Part shown: one piece after another, positions 1-8,943 of the stretch | How positions within the stretch are numbered: position 1 is the stretch's first letter | Layout: each line of letters starts with the position of its first letter | NCBI GenBank assembly: GCA_965247815.1 | Contig: CBDFHW010000025.1 | Coordinates: forward strand, 1 to 64,000 | DNA from: CBDAQA01 sp965247815 | GTDB lineage: Bacteria > Planctomycetota > Phycisphaerae > Tepidisphaerales > Tepidisphaeraceae | DNA: 64,000 bases | Direction: 5' to 3' | Position numbers and translations under genes: made by a program | Notes under the pieces: generated by a model | Database searches by the model: none | What the model saw: only the letters and a program-made list of their open reading frames with translations | What the model was told of the DNA's origin: nothing

Positions 1-59
1 ACTTATTCACCGACGCCGTGCCGACGGGCCGGTAAAATATCTCGCTCGACCTTCGCTTT
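1..59. other. Window edge, no assignable gene
   Basis: These bases precede the first gene. Short open stretches run in from the left edge in more than one + frame and stop within about 90 bases, so one of them may be the tail of an upstream gene. Nothing in them is recognisable. Confidence 0.3.
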
Positions 60-1652
60 ATGATTCGTGCATCGATTCCTAATTTCGACGACTTCGAGCC
101 GATACTCACTGATACCGCCTGGAATCAGCGCGAGGCGGTCTCGATCAGCTGGCCGGCACGTCACCGAGACGCGGGCCGAAAGGTTGCGACAGTCCGCCCG
201 ATGCGGGTCCACCCGACGCTTATAGTGGCCGGGTTCTGGTTCATCACCGTCGCGCTCTTGGCCGTGGGTCTGGGCGCGAAGCTGAAATTCGTCTGGCCGG
301 TGGGCGCACTCGGCTGCGGTTGGCTCCTGCTTCAGAAAGCGCCCCGGCATTACCTGTCGTTCGTCTGGATGCTCTGGTTCTTCCAACCGTTCGTGCGACG
401 AATGGTCGATTTCGCGTCCCACGGGTTCGACAGCAAAAACCCGTGCATGCTGGCCGGCCCGGTCGTGACCGGCCTTTGCATCGTGCAACTTCTGCGGCGG
501 TCCCATCTCTGGCGGCGACCCGAAGTGTTACCGTTCCTGATGATCTTCGGCGGCGCGATCTACGCGCTCGGTCGGGGTATCGGTGAGCACGGCTTGTTCA
601 GCCCGACTTACGACAGCCTCGAATGGGTCGTCCCGCCGGCGCTGGCGGCTTACGTCTTCGTCTACCGTGATGTGTTGCTTCCGCTGGACAAAACGTTCCT
701 CACCACGTTCTCGATCGGCGTACTGATCATGGGCGTTTACGGGCTGGTCCAGTTCCTGTCCCCGCTGCCGTGGGACGCGTTCTGGATGAACGCCGTGCCG
801 ATGGCTTCAAACGGGCAGCCCGTTCCGTATCAAGTCCGTGTCTTCAGCACGATGAACTCCCCCGGGCCATTTTCACTCATCATGATGTCAGGCCTTCTGC
901 TTCTGGTCTCGGGCGGCGGGCTGCTCCGCTGGCTCGCACTCGGTCCGGGGTTGATCAGCTTTCTTTTGTCCTTGGTACGCGCCGCCTGGGGCGGTTGGGC
1001 GCTGGGCATGATTTTCATCGCCGCCCGAGTCACCGGCCGACTGAAGGCCCGGCTGATCGCCATCAGCATCATGCTCGGGGTCGTCGTGCTCCCACTGCTT
1101 TACATCGGCCCCGTCGCCGACCAGATCAGCAAGCGCATGCAGTCCCTGCAGTCGGTCGACCACGACAACAGTGCCAACGTCCGCATGGACATGTACGTGA
1201 CCTCCGCGGCGACCTGTTTTCTGAACGTCCCCGGCATGGGGCTGGGCAGTACCGGCACGGCCAGCAAGCTGCAGAACGCGGACGGAAAACTCGGAGAGCT
1301 CGCGAATTTCGACAGCGGGTTGATGAACGTCCCGTTCGTGCTGGGCTGGCCAGGGACGCTTTTATATGTCGGCGGAATGCTTTCGCTGCTCATGCGTGTG
1401 CTCCGTAATCCGGCAGTCGGCAAGGACTTGTTCCTGAGCGCGTGCCTTGGCATTGCGGTCGGCGCGTTCGGCCAGATGATTTTCATCAACACGCTCATCG
1501 GCGTTCAGGGAATGGTCTTCTGGTGTTTTCTCGGTGTGTGCCTTGCCGGATCGGCTCCAACCGTTACGGGCTCCGGCAGGACCCGTGCGCCCATGCGGCA
1601 GCGTGCTTCGTCTTCCGGCCGGCCTTTGTCCCCGATTATTAGGGAGTCCTGA
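60..1652 (+). CDS. O-antigen polymerase/ligase-like membrane protein (Wzy type)
   Basis: Integral membrane protein of about 530 aa with ten or more hydrophobic segments between residues 50 and 500. The segment FLLSLVRAAWGGWALG (around residue 310) resembles the conserved loop of O-antigen ligase/polymerase (PF04932) proteins, and a Gly-rich GMGLGSTG turn lies near residue 395. Members polymerise or ligate lipid-linked glycan repeat units at the periplasmic face. It heads a run of glycosyltransferases and lies one base from the next gene, so a role in exopolysaccharide or O-antigen assembly is inferred. Neither ATG 60 nor in-frame ATG 201 (MRVHPTLIV) has a good Shine-Dalgarno site; 201 begins just before the first membrane segment and is a credible alternative. 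Polymerase versus ligase cannot be decided from sequence. Confidence 0.75.
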   Translation: MIRASIPNFDDFEPILTDTAWNQREAVSISWPARHRDAGRKVATVRPMRVHPTLIVAGFWFITVALLAVGLGAKLKFVWPVGALGCGWLLLQKAPRHYLSFVWMLWFFQPFVRRMVDFASHGFDSKNPCMLAGPVVTGLCIVQLLRRSHLWRRPEVLPFLMIFGGAIYALGRGIGEHGLFSPTYDSLEWVVPPALAAYVFVYRDVLLPLDKTFLTTFSIGVLIMGVYGLVQFLSPLPWDAFWMNAVPMASNGQPVPYQVRVFSTMNSPGPFSLIMMSGLLLLVSGGGLLRWLALGPGLISFLLSLVRAAWGGWALGMIFIAARVTGRLKARLIAISIMLGVVVLPLLYIGPVADQISKRMQSLQSVDHDNSANVRMDMYVTSAATCFLNVPGMGLGSTGTASKLQNADGKLGELANFDSGLMNVPFVLGWPGTLLYVGGMLSLLMRVLRNPAVGKDLFLSACLGIAVGAFGQMIFINTLIGVQGMVFWCFLGVCLAGSAPTVTGSGRTRAPMRQRASSSGRPLSPIIRES

Positions 1653-1653
1653 C

Positions 1654-2817
1654 GTGCGGATTCTACACCTGGTCAATCACATTCAAAACATCGGTAACGG
1701 CATCGTTAATGTCGCGATTGATCTTGCGTGTTTGCAGGCCGCGTCAGGGGCGACCGTCGCGGTCGCCTCCGCCGGTGGGAATTTCGACGGGTTGCTCGCT
1801 CGAAACGCCGTGAAGCTCATCAACTTCGATCAGAGAACGGCTAATCCCGGATCGCTGTTGTCCCTGCCGCGGCGCTGGAAGCAGATCGTTCGCGACTTCC
1901 GTCCCGACATCGTTCACGCACACATGGTCGCCGGCGCGGTCATTTCCCGGGGCCTCCGTGGTTCCGCTTCGTACCGGATCGTCACCACCGTTCATAACGA
2001 GCATGAGTCCAAAGCAAGGTTGATGGCGCTGGGGGATCGGGTCATCACCGTGAGCCGATCTAATCTCGACTCGATGGCCCGCCGCGGTGTCGCCCGCGCT
2101 AAGCTTCGCGTCGTCGTCAACGGAACGCTCGGCAGTCCGCGTGCCCGCGCGTTATCAGCCGAGAACGAAATCGCTCACCACCCGGCCATTCTTACCGTTG
2201 CCGGGATGTACGAACGAAAAGGCATTTCGGACCTTCTCGCGGCATTCGAGCGCGTCGCGTCGACGAACGCCGAAGCGCATCTTTATATCGTCGGGGACGG
2301 CCCCGACCGGGTGAGATTTCAAACCATCGCTCAGACCCTGCAGGCGAAAGATCGCATTCACTTTCTCGGTTTCCGCGACCAACCCCAGGGCCTGATGCGC
2401 AGCGCGGACGTGTTCGTGCTCGCGTCCCGGCGCGAGCCTTTCGGACTCGTTCTGACCGAGGCCATGGAGGTCGGCTGCCCGGTTATCGGAAGCGACATCG
2501 ACGGCATCCCCGAAATCCTCGGTCGAAACGGCGAGCACGGGCTGCTCGTCCCGCCCTCGGATCCGGTTCGACTCGCCGAAGCCATCGACCGGGTTCTTTC
2601 CAACGCGCCCGAACGCGTAAGGCTGTCCGAGGCCGCTCGCGAGCGTTCGACATCGTTCGCCGTTAAACGCGTCGTTGCCGAGACCGAAGCTGTTTATCGA
2701 GAACTGATAGAATCCGACGGTTCGGGATGGAATCTGCCGGAGGCCGGGTCGATTCGTTCTCCGCGAAACAATCGTCAGGCAGCCGTCGCCGCCACAATCG
2801 AGGGTGATCACCTATGA
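1654..2817 (+). CDS. Glycosyltransferase family 4
   Basis: GT-B fold glycosyltransferase of 387 aa. The N-terminal acceptor half contains the HAHMVAG motif; the C-terminal half is a Glycos_transf_1 domain with the E-x7-E pair E261/E269 inside EPFGLVLTEAM, which in this family contacts the nucleotide-sugar donor. I chose GTG 1654, giving VRILHLVNHIQ, the usual GT4 beginning: AGGGAG at 1641-1646 is spaced 7 bases from it. The open frame extends further upstream but would overlap the membrane protein gene. The stop overlaps the next start by four bases (ATGA). Donor and acceptor sugars are unknown; the context makes it a cytoplasmic enzyme assembling a lipid-linked glycan. The last ~40 residues look like a disordered tail. 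Confidence 0.88.
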   Translation: MRILHLVNHIQNIGNGIVNVAIDLACLQAASGATVAVASAGGNFDGLLARNAVKLINFDQRTANPGSLLSLPRRWKQIVRDFRPDIVHAHMVAGAVISRGLRGSASYRIVTTVHNEHESKARLMALGDRVITVSRSNLDSMARRGVARAKLRVVVNGTLGSPRARALSAENEIAHHPAILTVAGMYERKGISDLLAAFERVASTNAEAHLYIVGDGPDRVRFQTIAQTLQAKDRIHFLGFRDQPQGLMRSADVFVLASRREPFGLVLTEAMEVGCPVIGSDIDGIPEILGRNGEHGLLVPPSDPVRLAEAIDRVLSNAPERVRLSEAARERSTSFAVKRVVAETEAVYRELIESDGSGWNLPEAGSIRSPRNNRQAAVAATIEGDHL

Positions 2818-4055
2818 GCGCTGTCGCTGTACCCATGCCGTTACGAACGATTCCGTCGCACACACCGCCGATGCAACTAGCCGGCAGGCCTCTGAAATTG
2901 AACGCATTGCAACTCGGGATGTCCTGGTTCGCCGAGCGACCCGGTGGCCTCGACCGATATTTTTGTGAGCTGATCCGTCACCTGCCCGCGGCCGGCGTGG
3001 GTGGCCGCGGGTTCGTCATGGGATCACCGAAAGTATCGGTCGAGTCATCCGGAACGGTCGTCTCCGCAGCCGACCCGTCGGCGCGGATCTGGTCGCGTTG
3101 GGCCGGAATCCGCAGGGCAGTCGCCGGCGAACTTGCCGCCGGCCCCGTCGACGTCGTGGCTTCACACCACTCGCTCTACACGCTGCCGGTGTTGCCGATG
3201 ATCAAATCGGTCCCGCTCGTCGTGCATTTTCACGGACCTTATGCGGCCGAGTGTTCGACCGAAAACAACCGCCAGATACAGAACACAGTCAAGCATTGGA
3301 TGGAGCGAACCGTTTACGGCCGGGCCACCCGGTGCATCACGCTTTCAAAGGCGTTTGCCACCATCCTGCACGAAAGCTATGGCGTCTCCATGAACCGCAT
3401 TCGTGTGGTGCCCGGCGCGGTCGAGACCGCGCGGTTCGATCCTGCCGAAACCCGCCGCGAGGCGCGCGAGAGACTCGGCTGGCCGACCGACCGCCCGATC
3501 GCGTTTTCCGTTCGTCGGCTGTTCCGCCGTATGGGGCTGGAGAATCTGATCGACGCCGTGAAACTCGTTCGGCAAAACGTCCCCGACATCCTGGTGATGA
3601 TCGCCGGAAAGGGATGGATGATGGACGAACTCCGCGAGCGAATTACGGCCGGTGGCCTTGAAAATAACGTGCGCCTGCTCGGCTTCGTTCCCGACGCCGA
3701 CCTGCCGGCAGCGTATCGCGCCGCAGACCTGACCGTGGTGCCGACCGTATCGCTCGAAGGATTCGGCTTAACCACCGTCGAGTCGATGGCGGCCGGCACC
3801 CCCGCGATCGTCACCCCGGTCGGTGGTTCGCCGGAAGTCGTCGGCGGACTTTCACCTGATCTGATCGTTCCCGACTGGACGCCGGTCGCCTTGGCCGCGG
3901 CCATCACCGCCGCCTTCCGCGGGGACTTGAAGCTTCCAACGGCAGAGCAATGCCAGGCGTTCGCCCGCCAGAACTTCGACTGGTCCTCGGTGGCGACCCG
4001 CGTCCGCGCCGTTTACGAAGAAGCGATCGACGCCGCGCACCCGGAGGCCGCTTGA
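2814..4055 (+). CDS. Glycosyltransferase family 4
   Basis: GT-B glycosyltransferase, 413 aa. The N-terminal domain begins near residue 25 with LNALQLGMSWFAERPGG, a typical GT4 acceptor-domain opening. The C-terminal donor domain has E315/E323 (E-x7-E) in LEGFGLTTVESMAAG, followed by the GGSPEVV strand. ATG 2814 overlaps the preceding stop by four bases and its own stop overlaps the next start (TGATG), so the run of glycosyltransferases is translationally coupled. About 25 poorly conserved residues precede the domain. It presumably adds one sugar to the growing repeat unit; specificity cannot be read. Confidence 0.88.
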   Translation: MSAVAVPMPLRTIPSHTPPMQLAGRPLKLNALQLGMSWFAERPGGLDRYFCELIRHLPAAGVGGRGFVMGSPKVSVESSGTVVSAADPSARIWSRWAGIRRAVAGELAAGPVDVVASHHSLYTLPVLPMIKSVPLVVHFHGPYAAECSTENNRQIQNTVKHWMERTVYGRATRCITLSKAFATILHESYGVSMNRIRVVPGAVETARFDPAETRREARERLGWPTDRPIAFSVRRLFRRMGLENLIDAVKLVRQNVPDILVMIAGKGWMMDELRERITAGGLENNVRLLGFVPDADLPAAYRAADLTVVPTVSLEGFGLTTVESMAAGTPAIVTPVGGSPEVVGGLSPDLIVPDWTPVALAAAITAAFRGDLKLPTAEQCQAFARQNFDWSSVATRVRAVYEEAIDAAHPEAA

Positions 4056-5344
4056 TGTCTCTGCCCGGTGCTCCAACTTCGCCCCGAGTTCTATTCCTCG
4101 ACCATGTCGGGGTGCTCGGCGGAGCCGAACTGAACCTGGTCGACATGGTCCGCCATACCCGGTACCGAAGCCATGTCATTCTGCTCGCCGACGGCCCGCT
4201 CCGACCCGCGCTCGAAGCGGTCGGCGGCACGGTCACGGTGCTCGGCGCCCCGGCACAGGTTTCCATGATCCGTCGGTCCAGCGGTCTGTTGCGTTTACTG
4301 CGAACAATCCCACACGTGCTGTCGCTGGCGTGGAAGATTTCCCGGCACGCGAAACAGTTCGACGTCGTCTGGGCGAACTCTCAGAAGTCATTCGTCATCG
4401 GCGCATTCGCGGCGGCCTTGAGCCGGCGACCGCTCGTCTGGCACATGCACGACATCCTCACCGCCGATCATTTCAGCCCGGCCAATCGGAAAGTCGCGGT
4501 GACGCTCGCGAACCGCTTCGCCGAGCGTGTTGTCACCGTTTCCAAGTCTGGATTGCAGAGTTTTCTGGACTCAGGCGGCCGGCCGGGTCTGGGGGTCGTC
4601 GTCTACAACGGAATCGATCCGTCGGGGTTTGCCAAGACCACTGGGGATGACGTTCGCGAAGAAATCGATCAGATGTTTTTGCCCGCCGGACGCAATCCGA
4701 CCACCGACAAGAAAGTGAAGCTTCCTGTGGTCGGCGTCTTTGGTCGCCTCACGCCTTGGAAAGGGCAGGACGTGTTGATCCGCGCGTTGCCAATGCTGCC
4801 CGGCGTGCGGGCGTTGTTTGTAGGTGAAGCATTGTTCAACGAAGACGCTTACGCCGCTTCGCTGCGGGCTCTGGTCGAGCAACTCGGGCTTTCTGATCGA
4901 GTCCATTTCACCGGATTTCGAAGCGACGTCGCGCGGATCATGTCCGGCGTCGACGTCGTGGCCCACACGTCCAAATCGCCCGAGCCGTTCGGTCGGGTGA
5001 TCGTCGAAGCAATGCTCGCGAACAAGCCGGTAATTGCGACCGCCGGCGGCGGGGCCGCCGAAATCATTTCGCACGGACACGACGGTGTCCTGGTCCCGCC
5101 GGGCAATCCCGCGTTGCTCGCCAGCGCCATCAGCGACATGCTGGCCAACCCGGAAAAGGCCAGCCAGTTGGCGAGCCAGGGCACCAAAACTGCCACCAGC
5201 GAGTTCAGCCTCGACGCGTTTTTAAAAGGGATCGAGCGCATCATGGCCGAGGCCGCGCGATGCGGATCGGCAACCACCGCCTTCGACCCAATCGTTGATT
5301 TGCCTTGCGAAGGGGCGTCCACCAGCAAGGCTTTAGCATCATGA
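4055..5344 (+). CDS. Glycosyltransferase family 4
   Basis: GT-B glycosyltransferase, 429 aa. The N-terminal domain has RVLFLDHVGVLGGAEL, whose GGAE motif is common in GT4 enzymes. The donor domain has VGVFGRLTPWKGQD and the pair E310/E318 in PEPFGRVIVEAM. ATG 4055 is chosen because it shares a base with the preceding TGA and starts right at the domain; a longer open frame to 3950 lies inside the upstream gene. A short insert (about residues 195-225, MFLPAGRNPTTDKK) precedes the donor domain. The stop overlaps the following start (ATGA). Confidence 0.87.
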   Translation: MSLPGAPTSPRVLFLDHVGVLGGAELNLVDMVRHTRYRSHVILLADGPLRPALEAVGGTVTVLGAPAQVSMIRRSSGLLRLLRTIPHVLSLAWKISRHAKQFDVVWANSQKSFVIGAFAAALSRRPLVWHMHDILTADHFSPANRKVAVTLANRFAERVVTVSKSGLQSFLDSGGRPGLGVVVYNGIDPSGFAKTTGDDVREEIDQMFLPAGRNPTTDKKVKLPVVGVFGRLTPWKGQDVLIRALPMLPGVRALFVGEALFNEDAYAASLRALVEQLGLSDRVHFTGFRSDVARIMSGVDVVAHTSKSPEPFGRVIVEAMLANKPVIATAGGGAAEIISHGHDGVLVPPGNPALLASAISDMLANPEKASQLASQGTKTATSEFSLDAFLKGIERIMAEAARCGSATTAFDPIVDLPCEGASTSKALAS

Positions 5345-7452
5345 CCATGCGTGTTCTGCTCGCACTTCATCACCGACTCACGCCCGGGGGCGGCGCGCCC
5401 GGCGCGACGCTCGCACTGGGTTCGGCTTTGTCGGACCTCGGTTGCAGCGTCGAATATTTCGGCTACGAGCAGGCGCTCGGGCATAACTCGACCGACTCGA
5501 TCGCCAGCAGCATCAAGTTTCCCTGGAAGCTCGCCGGCTTCCTGAAACACAAAGCGGCCACGTTCGACGTGATCGACGTTTCAACCGGAGACAACTGGGT
5601 CTGGACGCGTCGCGGAAGACCCGGTGCCGGCAACGGAACCGCACTGATCACCCGCTCCCACGGCCTGGAACATACCGTGGACCGCTGGCAACGCGCCGAG
5701 GCTGCCGCCGGCAACCTGAAGCTGAGCTGGAAATATCCGCTGTATCACGGCGGCTTTCGGCTTTGGGAAGTGCGACAGTCGCTATTGCAGTCGGACCACA
5801 ATCTGCTGTTGAATGAATCCGATCGGGACTACGCGACCGCCACGCTCGGCGTGCCCGCTGGCCGCATCAGTCTGGTCGCCAATGGCATCGGCGCGCAGTT
5901 CCTGAATTTGCCCGAACCAGATGCTGCTGTGACCCCTCCTGACGGCGTACCGACCGAGCCGATCAGGTTGGCGATGATCGGAACCTGGATCGAGCGCAAA
6001 GGAAAACGCGTGGTGGTCGAAACCGCGGCTCGTCTGCACCGGGCCGGTGTCGCGTGCACGCTGACCTTGTTCGGGACCGGTGTCGACGAAGTGCAGGTGC
6101 GGGCCGATTTCCCGGCCGAAGTCCGTGCGTCGGTGCGGGTAGTGCCGAGGTACACGAACACACAGCTGCCTGAATTGCTCGCCGGGCAAGAAGTGCTGTT
6201 GATGTGCAGCTTCACCGAGGGTTACGCCCTGGCATTGCCCGAAGCGATGGCGTGCGGACTCGCCCCGATCGCGACGCGAGTCGGCGGGGCGAGCTTGGTC
6301 GTCACGTCCGGTGTGAATGGCGAGCTCGTCGAGCCGGGGGATTCCGACGCGGTGGTCGAAGTGATCACTCGATGGTCCCGAGACCGCGGCCAGCTGCTCG
6401 AGCTTCGACGCCGGGCCCGTCAAACGGTGCAACGTCACGATTGGCCGCAGATCGCCGCACAGACTGTCGAAATCTACGAGCAAGTGCTCCGCCGGTTGAA
6501 AGGCTCGCAGTCGGGCGAGTCGATTAAGTCCCCGTCGCTACCGCAGGCACGATCGATCTGGCAACGCGACGGCAAGCCTTCACTTTCGATCTGCATCTGC
6601 ACGGCAAACCGGCCGGCCGTGCTTCGCCGCTGTCTGGCGTCGATCGAACTGGGTGAGTCCAATCCGGCGGAGGTCGTCGTAGGTGACGATTCGCTGGACG
6701 GCAGCGAGACCGCCGCGATCTGCCGGGAGTTCCCGTTCGTCCGTTATGTTCGAGGTCCACGTCAGGGCCTGTGCGCGAACCGCAATGTGGTGATCGCGGC
6801 CGCGGCTGGGGACTACCTCTCGTTGTTGGACGACGACGCCGAGGTCACACCGGCGTTCGTCCGCCAAGCTCAAGAGCTCATCAGCAACGCCGACGGCCGG
6901 ACCATTTTCACGGGAGACGTTCTGGAAGACGGTGTGCGACTCGTCGCGCCGAGCAACCCGACTTTCTGGGGGCATTTTGGACGCCCGCTCGCGACCGGGT
7001 TCCCGGTCGAGACCGTCCATCTGAATTGCAACATCTTCCCCAGGCTCGCGTTCGCCGAAGCCCGCTTTGACGAGCGGATCGTCTACGGCTACGAGGACAT
7101 GGACCTTTGCCAGCAGATGCTCGCGGCCGGATTTCGTATCGAACATCATCCTGGGATGGTGAACCTTCATTTACCACCGCCCAAGTCAGACTCGATCAAG
7201 CGCTCACGCGGACAGCAGGCCGAGCGAGCGCGGTATTACACCAGTCTTAAGCGGTACATGCTCTGGCAGGCGCGACCGGCTCGTGCAATGGCTTACGCGG
7301 CGCTAGCGCCAATGCACCAGGCAGCGCATCACCTGGCGCGTCGGCAAGTCGGCCGCGCGCTAATCAGTTTCACCGACATGACATGGGCGGTTCATCAGGC
7401 CCTGGAGGCACGGCGGACGTCGCGTTCGATATCTGCCAGAGCAACGCAATAA
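5341..7452 (+). CDS. Bifunctional glycosyltransferase: GT4 fused to GT2
   Basis: A 703-aa fusion of two glycosyltransferases. Residues 1-385 are a GT-B/GT4 enzyme (RVLLALHHRLTPGGGAPG at the N terminus; E293/E301 in TEGYALALPEAM). Residues 414-700 are a GT-A/GT2 enzyme starting SLSICICTANRP, with the metal-binding Asp run LLDDDAEV around residue 497 and the acceptor-side motif YGYEDMDLCQQM. The segment between (about 386-412) looks like a linker. ATG 5341 overlaps the upstream stop by four bases; the frame is open slightly further back but inside that gene. The fusion suggests two successive sugar additions by one polypeptide in the same glycan pathway. Confidence 0.87.
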   Translation: MTMRVLLALHHRLTPGGGAPGATLALGSALSDLGCSVEYFGYEQALGHNSTDSIASSIKFPWKLAGFLKHKAATFDVIDVSTGDNWVWTRRGRPGAGNGTALITRSHGLEHTVDRWQRAEAAAGNLKLSWKYPLYHGGFRLWEVRQSLLQSDHNLLLNESDRDYATATLGVPAGRISLVANGIGAQFLNLPEPDAAVTPPDGVPTEPIRLAMIGTWIERKGKRVVVETAARLHRAGVACTLTLFGTGVDEVQVRADFPAEVRASVRVVPRYTNTQLPELLAGQEVLLMCSFTEGYALALPEAMACGLAPIATRVGGASLVVTSGVNGELVEPGDSDAVVEVITRWSRDRGQLLELRRRARQTVQRHDWPQIAAQTVEIYEQVLRRLKGSQSGESIKSPSLPQARSIWQRDGKPSLSICICTANRPAVLRRCLASIELGESNPAEVVVGDDSLDGSETAAICREFPFVRYVRGPRQGLCANRNVVIAAAAGDYLSLLDDDAEVTPAFVRQAQELISNADGRTIFTGDVLEDGVRLVAPSNPTFWGHFGRPLATGFPVETVHLNCNIFPRLAFAEARFDERIVYGYEDMDLCQQMLAAGFRIEHHPGMVNLHLPPPKSDSIKRSRGQQAERARYYTSLKRYMLWQARPARAMAYAALAPMHQAAHHLARRQVGRALISFTDMTWAVHQALEARRTSRSISARATQ

Positions 7453-7456
7453 CCCC

Positions 7457-8884
7457 ATGGAGCGGTTTGGGATTTTCCGAATGTTGTCAATTGACCAGAA
7501 GCAAATGAGCGAGAACGCACTGCCTAAATCGATGGCCCCCGCAAAGCCCCGCCTGCGTCTGGGGTACCTCGACGGTCTCCGCGGTTTGGCCGCCTTCTAC
7601 GTCGTCGTCTTCCACGTCAGCCAGCTGTGTCACGGCTACGCGACCGACTACAACGGGTCGGGCTACCACGCGGTCGGCGGCTGGACCGGCGGGGCGTCGG
7701 CGATCGTCCGGGAGCTGATCAAAGTCTCTCATTTTGCCGCGCTCGGGTACGGCCGGTTCGCAGTCGACGTGTTCATCGTTCTCTCCGGTTATTGCCTGAT
7801 GCTTCCCGTCGCGAGACAGAACCGTGATGCCGTGCCGAACGGCTTTTTCACTTTCCTCAAGCGTCGCGCGTGGCGCATCCTTCCGCCTTACTACATTGCG
7901 ATCGTGTTCACCCTTTTAATCGCGGCCGTCGTCCCGGCCATGCGAACGGTCGACCCAATACACCCTGCCTACTGGGATTGCTGCGCCGCCGGTATTTTCG
8001 GTTGGAAGTCGCTCCTCACCCACTTGCTGCTGATTCACAGTTGGGGTCCCTGGGCCCTGAGCATTGACGGCCCGATGTGGAGCGTCGCGGTCGAATGGCA
8101 GATCTATCTGGTGTTCCCGCTGCTGATGCTGCCGCTCCGAAAGTATCTCGGTTCGATCACCATGGCCGCGATCGTTTTCGGCGGCGGGGTCCTCGGGTAC
8201 TGGGGATTGCGGTCGCTGCTCGCGGCAGTCAAACCTGAGTATTTCAGTTACGTGGAATACTGCTCCCCGTGGTTCGCGGGTGAATTCGCGCTCGGCGTTG
8301 TCGCCGCGAGCCTGGCTTTTTCGAACAGGCCGGCGGAGACAAAGCTGCACGACCGGTTCCCGTGGCCGGGGTGCTCGCTTCTGCTCGGCGCGTTTCTAAT
8401 TTTTCTGGAACTTGCCGGGCGAAAAAGCTGGGAACACTATTCGGCTCTTAAATGGTTTCGAGAATCGGCCTGGGGGTCCGGCTGGGTCAGCGACCTGACA
8501 ATTTCATTGGCAGTGATGTGCCTGATCATCCATCTGACCCGGCAGGTGGTCGGCACACGGCCCCGCGGGCAGCTGCTGGCGGTTCTCGAGGCCGGCTGGG
8601 CGGTTCGGCTCGGAGAATTTTCCTACAGCCTGTACTTGGTGCATTTCCCGGTCATTAACGCCTGCGACGTTTACTTTCGAACTCATTTCGGCCCCGCGAC
8701 AACCTGCGTGCTGGCGTATGCCGTGTCGCTGCCGCTCGCCGTTTTGCTGTCGTTCGGATTCCACGTCTGGTTCGAACGTCCGTTCATGACCGCGCTGCAA
8801 AAGGCCGCTGAAAAACCTGCGGCCGCATCCGCGGAGCTCGTCAGCTCCGAAGGCAAGATTGCCCCGGTCGCGATGGTCAATTGA
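7457..8884 (+). CDS. Acyltransferase 3 family protein (OafA/YrhL-like)
   Basis: Integral membrane O-acyltransferase of 475 aa (PF01757). The hallmark opening YLDGLRGLAAFYVVVFHVS lies at about residues 36-54, with the His of VVFH as the conserved catalytic-type residue. Ten or so hydrophobic segments follow, and FSYSLYLVHFPVI sits near residue 400. These enzymes move acetyl or succinyl groups onto sugars of surface glycans, so here it probably decorates the polysaccharide made by its neighbours. It lies four bases after the GT fusion. The start is uncertain: ATG 7457, ATG 7484 and ATG 7505 are all in frame and none has a good Shine-Dalgarno site. Confidence 0.88.
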   Translation: MERFGIFRMLSIDQKQMSENALPKSMAPAKPRLRLGYLDGLRGLAAFYVVVFHVSQLCHGYATDYNGSGYHAVGGWTGGASAIVRELIKVSHFAALGYGRFAVDVFIVLSGYCLMLPVARQNRDAVPNGFFTFLKRRAWRILPPYYIAIVFTLLIAAVVPAMRTVDPIHPAYWDCCAAGIFGWKSLLTHLLLIHSWGPWALSIDGPMWSVAVEWQIYLVFPLLMLPLRKYLGSITMAAIVFGGGVLGYWGLRSLLAAVKPEYFSYVEYCSPWFAGEFALGVVAASLAFSNRPAETKLHDRFPWPGCSLLLGAFLIFLELAGRKSWEHYSALKWFRESAWGSGWVSDLTISLAVMCLIIHLTRQVVGTRPRGQLLAVLEAGWAVRLGEFSYSLYLVHFPVINACDVYFRTHFGPATTCVLAYAVSLPLAVLLSFGFHVWFERPFMTALQKAAEKPAAASAELVSSEGKIAPVAMVN

Positions 8885-8943
8885 GTTCTAACTGACCGCG
8901 ATGTTTGACCCTAGAGTTTTCGCTCGAAGAAATGTGATTTGAA

